A DNA stretch of 64,000 nt from assembly GCA_036768485.1 (NCBI GenBank), contig JAVLUZ010000145.1, forward strand, positions 20,400,706 to 20,464,705, in the 5' to 3' direction. The notes below the pieces were generated by a model that saw only the letters and a program-made list of their open reading frames with translations, did no database searches and was not told the origin of the DNA. Position 1 is the stretch's first letter, and every line of letters begins with the position of its first letter. The translations under genes and the position numbers were made by a program. This DNA comes from Mermis nigrescens (Eukaryota; Nematoda; Enoplea; Mermithida; Mermithidae). Shown one piece after another: positions 26,248 through 38,200 of this stretch.

Positions 26248-29200
26248 CTTGAATAAGTTTCTCCATATATCATGCCATATCGGGCATAAATATTCAAATA
26301 ATTAAATTGTTAAATTTTATAAAAACGAAATCTCATCTCGGTCAATCTTGACTTGCAGCTGATGGAAACATTTTCCGCCTGATTATAATTAGAAGATCCT
26401 AAAATCGTCTAAAATTTTTTCATTAAAGTTATGATAAATTAGAGGTAAAAAATGTCATGTTCCATATAGTAATATTTTGAAATCAATATTTGTGATTGCG
26501 TTAGAGTTCCTTTGCTGATTAGCATTTACTGTTCTTCGCGGTCAGCCTTGTTTTGCGGCGTTATAGGCAGTGCAAATCGAAGACAGTATTAATAAAGTGC
26601 TTTACAGGGGCTAAACATCGCAGCAAACCGCATTTAAAAAACGCAATATTGAGTTATTTATGGGGGTGTAAAGTTCGAAATCAGAGGTAAAAAATGGGCT
26701 AAAAAACACGTTTTTTCCGAAGTTTGATTGATAAATCATGCCAAATAATTTTTGCAACAGAATTTTGGCACATAGGAATGTACTACGATTTAAAAGCTAC
26801 AAATTGTACCAAACCGAATTTCTTTAAACTCAATGGGGAGTTTGGTACGGAATTTTAAAGTTTACAGTGTTCTAAATGATGGAAAATACGTTTTTGTTGC
26901 GTTTTTTGTTCGCCACTTTCTCCGTCCAGAAGTCGGGATAAGTCTAATAGAATAAAAATAAAGTGCTTTATATCGGGTGCATGTCAAAGCAAATTGTCTA
27001 TACATTAATATTTAGCGAGTGTAAAGTCAAAAATTTGGAGTTTTAAATGCGTTTCTGTCTTGTTTTTTTCTGCCTGCTTCTCCGGTTACGAGTCAGGGAC
27101 ACGTTTATCAAGTCTAGAAATGGACCAGGAATCAAATTTGATATGCCAGTCTGGCGCAAATGTTTACACTCTACGGTGTTGTAAAGTAGTTTACACCAAT
27201 TGTTAGTTTGCCCATAGAACATTATGTAGACTTAATTTTTTCATAAATATTAATCGTAATATTGGAACAATATCAAAATTACGAATCTGACTAAAATCTT
27301 CTTTACACTAGGTGTTTACATGAAGTTTACACTACATATATATTTATCTTCGTTTTTGAGCATTCCTTAAACCTAATTTTTTCTTGGAGCCTAGAAGTTT
27401 TCAAAGGATCAAATGTGAGACGTCACGTAGGCGCGTTTGTTTACATCCAACAGTGATGTAAAGTAGTTTACATTCATTGTTTATATGTCCTCAGACCATT
27501 GTAGAGACATAATTTTTTCATGAATGTTGATCATAATATCCGAGTAATTTTTTACACTGCATGTTAGCCTTTGTTCTATAGCATTGCAAAAATCGAAATT
27601 TTTTCCTGAGATATAAAAATTTACAGGGAATGAAATATATACGTCAATTGGGCGCGCTTGCTTACACTCAGCAGTATTGCAAAGTGGTTTAAACCTAATG
27701 TTTATTGTCTTTAAAACATTATGGAGACTCATTTTTCCATAAATGTTGAAAGAAATATCGGAGCAATAACAAAATTACGAATCCGACTAAAATATTCTTT
27801 ACGCTATGTGTTTGTGTAAAGTTTACGTTACGTGTTAACCCTAATTCGATAGACTTGCAGAGACTTTGTAACTGAAGTCAAGAAATTTTCAAGGATTCAT
27901 ATGTGAGACATCAATTAAGTGAGTTTGTTTACCCTCAAAAGTAATCTAAAGTGATTTAAAAATTATGTTCAAGTGTCCTTAGATCATTGAAGAGATGTAA
28001 TTTTGTCTTAAATGGGTTGCATTAAAGTTAAATCTTTCTTAGCCGTGTTTATAATATGTTTCACAAAATCTGGCACATGGAGAGCTATCGTTTAATTGAT
28101 GTAAATTGCCTGCAAAAGTGGTTTAAAATGAACCAGCAATCACACTACTGTGCACAGAAGTCGACAAAGATATACAGCTTTATTGTAATCATGTACATTA
28201 ATAAGCCGTAAACTGTTAGTATTCTCTACACCTAGTAGTTGTGTAAAGTTTGCACTATTCATTTGTTGTTAATATGTAGTCTATACTACAAATTTATTTT
28301 ACTACCAAATCAAAGCGTTAGTGTTCCTTACATTTGATATTTGCGTGAAGTTTTTGAATTTTTGCCGAAAATCTTTGCCTTCTAATTTACCAACATCCGC
28401 CTTTTCCATTTTCTTGAAGTTTAAAATCTTTTATAATTCTTTCATAATTTAATGGTAGGTTTTAACTTTAAGTTTCTCTTGGTTTACAACTCTCGCTTAG
28501 CAAGCTCATTTTTCAAAACTTTTTCATAGTGATCAGATTAGTTGCGTTTAGTTTGGAATTGGTGGACGGTCGTTATTTTATTACTCGGCTTAAATAAACC
28601 AAGTGACTATCTTTTGATTATTTTCTTCATCGCAAATTCAAACACCCAATTTTCAATTTGAAAATTGACCCAATTTTCAATTTGAAAATTGATCCAATTT
28701 TCAATTTGAAAATTGAAAATTAGGTGTTTTCAATTTCAAAAGTCACAACACATTGTGCTTGTGTATTGATTGAGTGAGGATTTGCAATGTGAATTCGTTG
28801 GTTAAATTTTTGTGCTTGATTATAAGTGAACTGCACATTAGAAGAAATAACTTAATGCAGTTTTAATTTGAAAATGGATGGTGTCAATAAGGTTGTCTTG
28901 TTTAAAAAGGATAATGCTGATGTTAAGAACAATATTGTTTTCCGCGTTCTTGGACTGTTGTCATTATTGTGGCATGTTACTGATTGTGTTTACTGACTGA
29001 TGTACTGAAATCACGCTAATTAAAAGTAGTGTACTAGCAAAGAAAAATGCTCCGATGGAACAAAAAAGATGAATATACTTGGAATTGTGGATTATTATGG
29101 ATGTAAAAGGAGGGGACTAGGAAAAATCTACCTAAAGTCGGAAAATCTGCTAAAAATCACACTTTCTCTAAGCAACGCAAAAAATCGATGTATATTCTGC

Positions 29201-32200
29201 GGCCTCTAAAAAAGTGTCTTTTTTAAATAATGTTCGAAGTTTCAGATAAGAGTGTATAAACGAAATCTATCAAGGTTACTTTTTTAAATTGCTGGCACCT
29301 GATTGATAGAAAACTAAGAGGTATTGTATTTAAAGTTGTTTTGTTTTATGAGCATTATAGCAAGCAAAGCAGGAGCCGATTGATTAGTGCACACAATCGT
29401 TTCGGGCATGCAAGTGTATCTACATTAAGTCTGTTTCAAGTCAACTTACGTGTTTCCTACTGTTTTTAACCAACCATGTCTTAAATTGTCTTCGGTAATA
29501 TGTTTGAAGCAGAGTTTGATTAAATGCGTAACATCCGATTTTATGAAAATTCTTATCCATAATACTAATCTGGAGTTTGTCTGTGTCTGTCTGTCTATCT
29601 GTCTGTCGGAAAAAAGTTTCTACTCTTCAATGGAATGATCTTAATATTCTGATCTAAGGGGTATCCGAGCCTCCTAATTCCGAATTTACGATCAAACGAG
29701 CCCGATCGGGCGGCTGAAACTCGGAACAACGGGTTATTCAAAAGACTGTTAACAGTTTTAGTTTCTAATTAAAAATAAAAGCATGTCTGGAAATAGGGAT
29801 TGATTCGCAGAAGGGAATGAAACAATTTTGCATTAAGGAAGGTACATAGGTCAAAATTAGGTTATCATTGAACCTACTTAATATCTTAAAAGCCGGAATG
29901 ACGTTTCGCACAATTTTAGCGTAAGAAATAAATTTTCTTTAACAACCAAGTCTTACAGTGGTCTATACATAAGCAGCTCATTATCGTAGCGAGGCGAGAC
30001 GTGCATGTAGGGGTTTGAACAAGCATCGCATAAGGAAATCTTTTAGAGGAAATAGGGAATGTTTAACGATTAAACAGAAAAATAAGAGTTTTCTCACACA
30101 AAAATGCTTAAAATTGATCAAAGACCGGCAATCATGGTATTTTTGAAGCTTACAACGTGAAGGCAATTTTAAGTCAGAAAACAGTCTGATTGACCTCCCG
30201 GGCCAACCGTGCTGTGCATAGGTATCTGCTCAGCGTTCCATCTTACTATGACATCGATTTCCCATATATCCAGAAGAGCATAAACAGTTGAAACCATTTA
30301 ATTTGTCTTTGCAGGTTCCGCCATTCTGACATATGTTCTTCTCGAGGCTGCATTCGTTTATTTCTGAAAAGTCAGTCGCAAATTATGAAAAAATATTAAC
30401 AAAAAGCATTTGAAAAAATAATGTGTAATTCGCGCTAGTTTTCACTTGAAAACTTTTTCGAAAAGTTGCTTTAATTCTATCATTTTTTACAAAAGTCTTC
30501 GCATTTCGCTAATTTCTTATCCGCATGAATCATGATATAAAATTAGTCCACAATAGCATTCGCGCAGTGCTTTTGTTTTGCACGTAGAAAAGTCACGCCT
30601 TAGCGCATGTGCTACTCCATTTTTACCGTAGTGGTTTAAAAATTTTTCTAATGCTACCCTTTCTTCAGAGGCGGTTTTGGCGTATCTTCAAACCGAATCA
30701 AGAAATTTGGATTAAATCAGCAAAGCTCACGCTATACTCGTATTTAAAATAAATGACTTTACGCCAGCCACATCCTCAAATCTTTTGTGACACAATGGCT
30801 TAAAGTCGAGGTATTAATCATTTCAAAGATTTTGTTTGTATTTTCTCGAAAAACGCAAATAAATTCATCAGAACTTAGCTTACGTCTTGCAAGCATCCGC
30901 TGTACAAGCTAAAATTCTTTTTGCATTACATTTTATTCAAAATCGATAGCTAAACAAAAAGCCGTCAAATCACTAACGATGCTCGATGAGAAATGTGACG
31001 TCGATATTTTACACCTTTTCTACTAATACGACGTGATGCTGATTGTTTTGAGTATGAAAAGCAATAGAAGCAAAAGCACAGAAGTCAAATAAATCCTATC
31101 AAATGATCTTATCACATTCTGAACTAAAAAAGTTCCTAGTTCAGTCATTTTTTTATTAAACTTAATTATACACGAATAAAAAAGCTAGCCACCTGTTCGA
31201 CATTTCGAACCATTCCAACCAGGCGGACAGACACAAACGTATTCCCCATGGTCAGTTATGACACACGTTCCTCCATTGTCGCAAAGGTATGACGGGCACG
31301 GTTCTGCAATATATTTGTACATTTAATTTTCAATTTCATTCTCCATTCAATAAATTTTTTTAATGATTTTTTTGTACTTTGAAGCAAATTTTACGATTAC
31401 TTAATTGCAAAATTTATCTCAAACTATAAACTTATCATTTTAGAGAGAAAGTTCTGTGGAACGAATATGTGATTCACTGGAGTCAATAATAGGATCATCA
31501 TCAAGAATGCTGCTGATATGAAAGAGAACGTTATTTAACACCCCAATTCCATGAGCTTCCCAACATGAGTGGAACTTGGAATGCATTGGCCTGTTCAATC
31601 ATGCTACATCGAGTCAATTAGAATTATGACTCGTATGGTTGTGTCGTGGCTGATTTGTTTTGAATAATAAACAAGCATACATGTGATAGCTAAAAATGTT
31701 GAATGAAGAAAACTATGCATTCTAAGAAAATCACAGGAATGGTTTTTTTGATATTTTGGATTCATTTCCTAATGCCTTACACTTTTCATTCACTTATGTG
31801 TACATTTTAGCAGGCATTTGAAACAATTTTATGGAATTTCGCTCAGAAATACATAGCTATGTAGATACTCGTATGAGACGTTTTGTGACAAGTGTGCCAT
31901 TCTATCGAACTGAAAAAGAATAAAGTTTGTTTTAGCATTCTTTCATTAAACATATTGCATATCTTATGTGTAACAACATTAACAAAAAGAAAAACCTAAG
32001 AAGCATAAATTCGAAAGAGATAGAATAAAATCTACTTGGCTTGTCATGAGTAACGAAAAGGCAAAAACTTGTTTTAACTATCTTACACTTCCATATGAAA
32101 CGTTAAGAGGATATCGGAGAACTATTGGGATCATGAAACATTAGCGTAATATTCCCAGATATTACCTACATTTTTGAAATATCACCTTATTTGTGTGTCT

Positions 32201-35200
32201 ATTTTTTTTATCATTTTTCATCTTGTTAACTAGATTTAATTGCTCGAGGTCACACGTGGGCATTGAGAGGGGATTTTTGGGGGTATTCACCCCTTCAGAA
32301 GGTCGAATACCTCAAGAAATCTTGAAAAATGGTGTTTTCTCGCCATACCACCATTTTTAAAACCATTTTTTGACCTTTGAAAAACCTTGCACACCTCCCC
32401 CTAGAATTTCGGTGCTGCCCGGCCCATGTATGCTCGAGGTAAACAGCTAAGAACAACGTAGAAATGTACATTGTCAGCTTACTATCACAAAATTCGCCAG
32501 CCCATTCTAAGGCGCATTTGCAGACGTAATCAGTTAGCATATTTTCGCATATAGCTCCATTTTTACACTTGTGTCTAGAACAAAAATTCTCCTGCAAGCA
32601 AAATTCTCCGGTCCATTCGTCCGTACATAAACATCGAAATGCTCTTCTTTTCTTACGGTGCTTGTCGTGCTTGGAAAGCTGAAACTCCTTCAGCGCTTCG
32701 CAAGTTGCATTATTGTAGCAGGGAAAATGGCGACAAGGATCAGCTGAAAATGTTACAACCTCAACACAGAAAAATATGAGAATCGATGGAGATAGGAGAT
32801 CATTAAACTTGTTTCACTCTGAACATTTTAGAGACGAAAAAGAGTCCAGGACCCGATTTCAATATCTTCAGGCTTAAGCCAGGCTTAAACCTGACTTCGC
32901 TGTTTAAACATACGTGATTAGGCTTAAGCCTGACTTAAGTCGGTCTCGATACTCGTATGTTCAGACCTAAACCAGGCTTAAACATAACGTCTATGCTGAA
33001 ACATTGGACAACGAAATTTGATACTGTCTATATTTATCAAGTACGGGTTTAAGCCTGGCTTAAGCTTGAATATATTGAAACCGGACCCTGATTGATTGGA
33101 AGAAATTAGCACATATGGGGATGGGGGTGGGAGTTGTACCCTCTGAGAAGTTGAATATATATGTAACAGGGGGATAGAGGGATCTCCCATCCAAAATCGA
33201 ACGTCTCCCCATTCCCCCTCCCCCTCCCGCCAGAAAATTTTTGACCCCCCCTCCCGCTTTTTAGAAAAAAATTGAATTTTTTGTCCGTTTTTGTGCGTTT
33301 TCGGGCCTTTTCGGCCAAAAATTGAAGGCCATTTACTCTCCCCCTACAGGTGGCCGGGACCCCCCAATTTCGAGCCGTTACATGTATGGTTGATCATACC
33401 AGATTACTGTAGACGCTCAGAATTCTCAGAATTCTATTTTTAGTAACATTTTTGGCGATTTTACACATCCTTCCATTATTTATTTGATGATGTCGTAAGC
33501 ATTTTGTTTTTGATTTAACTGAATACGTGTACAGAATCCTAAATTAAAATACGCTGAAATTGAAGGATTGTACATCAGTTACTATCACTTCTCACCTTTG
33601 AACGTCTCACTAACGTCTGAAATTTTCGGGAATTATTGATCAAAATTTTCGACAAATTTTTTTATCATCCAAAACCTCACGCTGTTATTTTATGTACACC
33701 GTCATTATTCGAAATACTTAGTAACTGGTTTTTAGTGGACTTGTAACTTGTTATCATTTACAAGTTGTTGGTGCAACTGGGATCTGGGGGTCTAGATCCG
33801 CACCCGCCTCCCCCATGTGCATGTATGCTCGCTAGTGTCCCTGTCAATAAAACCTGAATTTAGCATCAAAAGTACCCAAAAGAAAATGAACAATAACACC
33901 GAAAATAATCGAAAAATTTAGTATAATAAAAAGATTTATCATCAAATAAATCTGAATAACAATTGTGGCAATTTTGTATGTCATTCAAGTGGTCCATTGG
34001 TTTAATACGTCATTTTTGTAATTGCTTTTGATAATACCGCAGCTGTCGATCAATAAGTCGACCATTCACTCTACAAGATTAATAGCATTTTTTGACTAGA
34101 TGAATAGATAGCGCATACTTGGAAGTAGAAACCATTCCTAGTACTGTGTGTCGACTAAGAAAGAATATGCAAAAATGGATTTCTTCAACTCTTTTACTTC
34201 CAATACTTTAATTACTGCTTTTTAATGATTAGTGGACGTCATCAAGTCAGACGTGGGAACAATGTGAGGGCTCCAAATTTTGTGTGCTCCGAAAATGACC
34301 TGAAAGTTTCAAACAACTCTAAAAAAGTTTTTGTGTAATGAGAGGGGGCCGAAACATCTTAGCCTTCTGGAATGGGATATGACCGACTTTAAAGTAGCTA
34401 TCTTTCACTTTTCCCTGTTGCATGCCGAGTGAGTATGTATCCATAAAACATATGACATTAGGACGGAAATAGCTTACGATCATACATAGGCAGCAAGAAA
34501 TTCTGTGGAGTCTGGTTGGGTGAAATCACCAAAAATAGCCAAAAATGTTATTAAAATAGAATTCTAGGAGTCTTCAGTAATCTACGAGGCGGTTTTCAAC
34601 TTCTGGGGGTGTAACTCCCAACTCCCTCCCACACGACAACGTGTGCTTGCGATTTTGAGGCATACAAATCACTAATTTTTATTCGCGTAGTAGCCACGAA
34701 TTTTTACTACAGAAAAGAATAGCTACCTGACGGAAATCCTATTGACCCGAAATTCTTATTTCCGGAAATTTCAGCTGATTGACTGGCTTCGGGCGACAGT
34801 AAGTGAATTATACGCTGCGAAGTGTTGACTGCTTGTAAACTCGACCTCGATTCTATTCCTATTTCGGCCGTCATGGATGGATTTAGCTGAAAGGTCTTGT
34901 TTTCGCCTAAAACATCCACGCTGCGAAATCGTCCAACTGCGTCATCGTCGTCCTCTTCTGAAGTCGCTTCGATCAAAACGATGAGTTTTGGGCTAAATTT
35001 GACAAGTTTTGTGGTAGACTCTAGATTAGACGCCGTATCAAAGATATCAGAAGATTTAGAACCGATTGGAAACCCCGTTACTACTCCTTGATTCGCATCG
35101 GATCTGATCGATAACGAATCCAAAGTATATGGTATTGGTGATGTAGAACTCGATTCGAATGATTCGGATCCGGATTCAATAGATGATTCAGAGGCAGATG

Positions 35201-38200
35201 AAAAATTCGACTGAGGTATTAGAAGAATATGTTTCCGATTCGAAAAGGTAGAAAACGCGGACAAGTTTCGTTTGAATTCTTGTGGCAGTAAACTCTGTTT
35301 GTTGTTGACAGTTGATTTATTTTTGTGTTTTCCAGACGACGCCGGCAATAGTAGACCGGATTCTGGTGACCACAACACCCAATATTTGGAATCCGTTTCA
35401 AATATCGTAACTCTGAAAGTAATAATACATTCAGCTGACTCACAGATGACAAATCACATGTATATAGGTGTTTTATATTTATAGTCTGAATCACATAACT
35501 TCAGGCATAAATCTTAAAAATTGTTATCGACAGTAAGCCGACAGACTACGATAATTATATATCAGATTAATGCTTTAATCGCAATCTGTCAGTTTATTGT
35601 CGGAGTTTTGAAAACTTATGCCCAAACTTGTTTGAAATAGATAAAAGTTATACATTTATTTATAGGGGTTCATTTATTTATTTATTCATTATTATTATAT
35701 TATTATATTTATCTATTGATTATTTTTTCTATTTATTTATTTGTTTTTTTACTTTACATATATTTTATATGCATTTCCTAATTCGTATGTTTGCACGAAT
35801 TTTTGGCAGTTTGGGCTAAGCATCTTAATAAGAAAAAATACGATATGATGTGGGAACCAAATGTCAAAAAGTTCAATATTTCCAGTCTTCATTGTTCAGC
35901 TTTAAGGATCGGGAAAGAGTTTGTACGAGAAAATTTGATTTTTTCAAATTTAAATATTTCCAATTCTGCTGGCATAGTCTTTTGACTTACACAAATTGAA
36001 CTGCTCCGACGTTTTTCAATGTAATCCAGTCCACTTTGATAATAGATTTAGCGTAGCTGTTCGCGTTTGTAATCGAATCATTATGAAAGGGGGCACATTC
36101 GTGGAATTTTATTCCATGATCATTCCAGGCCGATAACCGATTCAATAGAAATTCACCGGTTCTGAGGTGACCGATTAAGAAGCCTTGCTTAGTTGATAAA
36201 CGAGCTTGTATGAGGAAGGCTTGAAAGTTAGCTTTTGTGCCGTTCAAAATCACTGCAGAAAATCAAAGAAATATTAAAACCTATTAATCTTGTATTATTC
36301 TTATTAAACTTTTTAGAGGTTTGCCTACAAGAGCAGCTGAGTAGTCGTATCTTAAAATTTTGGATGAGTAAAATCATTAGGTACTTTAAATTATTAATAA
36401 GGAAATTGAATAGGAGGAGGAAATGTTGATTCAGACCAAAACCAAAGCCTCTCAGCCCTATTCTCGACTTTGAATATTTAGTATTTACCAAAGGATTCAA
36501 TCAAAAATTTTCGATGTTTTTACGGTTTCCCAGTTCTTGTGATCATATGTAGCAGATAGCGCACTTAGAAAGGCTTCTAAAAATTGATTTTTTTGCAATG
36601 ATTAATTTATTTTGTTTTCTTCTAGAATTTTTGTTTCGTTGCTAAGTTTTCCATTTTTTAATCACTGATTTCTGACAGATCATTCTTAACATGAGTAAAT
36701 TTGACAATTGCAAAGTTTTAGTTACTGCCTGATTGTTGTAGTTTTTCTATCTGTGTAAATGAGCTGCATTTAATTAGCAAGACGTAAATAAATCGTACGA
36801 ATTATAGTCTATTTCACACAAGTTTGGGCATAACTTTTTAAATCTATCTCCGATAATAAGCTGGCAGATTGCAATTAAAGCATTGATCTGATATATAATT
36901 ATCGTAATCTGTTGGCTTTCTGTCGATAAAAATTTTTAAAATTTATACCTAAAGTTTAGTGAAACAGGGTATAAGTCACAAATATTTCAATGTCTTTTAG
37001 ACGAAATCGATGTCCTTTACATCGCTGACAAGCACAATGTTCATTCAACTGATGAAGGTTACATTGAAATCCGAGACATTTTTTCTATAATTATAGGTAG
37101 CATATGTATCTTTTATCAAAGAAAAATTGAGAGCACTTCATATGATCAATTACTTGGAAGATATTAACTTGTAAAAATATATTTAAATGCATAACTACTT
37201 TCAAAAAAATAAGTTGGTTAGCTAGTAGATACTATACATTGCGAGCGTCATTTGTCAACCTCAGTACAAGTTCTTTCTGATGATAGATACAAAGCTGAAA
37301 AATGATAGAAAGTCGCTTTTAAGGTAATTGACTGAAGTCGGTGTGCTAAAAAATAAGTTTAGCCATTATACTCTCTTCGTGCATAAATTCTGAGAATTTT
37401 TATCGGTAGTAAGCCGAGGGTAACGATAATTATATATTAGATCAATGCTCTAATCGCAATCTGTCAGCTTAATGTCGGAGATGGCTTTAAAATTAATGAC
37501 CGAAGTCGTGTGAAGCAGACTATAGATGTCCTTCTTTATACTACTACGTTGGTAAAATTATTTCAAGCCTGGAAATCGTAAATCGCTCAAAGCCTTTCTT
37601 ACAGCCGAGGAATGTCGATCATAGGGTTATTAATGCACGTGACGTTCGAGGGTCTATATCATACGTGGGCAGCGGTCAAATTCTAGGAGATCACATGGGG
37701 CCAAATCACTAAAAATAGCACCAATTAAATTCTGGGATTCTATTGATTTTGAGGAGGTCCGTTGGATTCTGGGAGTCCAGATCATACGTGGGCAGCAAGA
37801 AAATTCTGGGGGGGTCGCAAGATTTTTCAAAGGTCAAAAAATGGCCTTAAAAGTGGTGGTATGGCGAAAAAACACCATTTTTCGACGTTTCTCATTGAGC
37901 ACTATCTATTGTCATCAAAAAATTGCGAAAAAAACGGAAAAAATTTATAAAAATTGAATTCTGGGGTGGGTATTTTGATTTCTGGGGGTGTTTTGGTTTC
38001 TCGGGGGAGGGGGTGCATACCCCAAACCCCCCACGCCCAGGTGTGGTCCAGATCCTCCTAGACCCTCTACGCTCATATGTGGTCTAGATCACAGATGCAC
38101 CGTACGACCGATCTATGGGTCAGTTGGTTTGAGGAGGACAGCCAGACACCTTTTTCGAGTCAAAACAACCTCAAAAACCGACAGAAATGCTAAAATAACG

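Noticed and set aside
27481..27732. 83-residue frame found identically at 46243-46494
   Set aside because: Identity reflects the duplicated H element. It lies in a non-coding subrepeat, the matching H1 region is not open, and no domain is seen.
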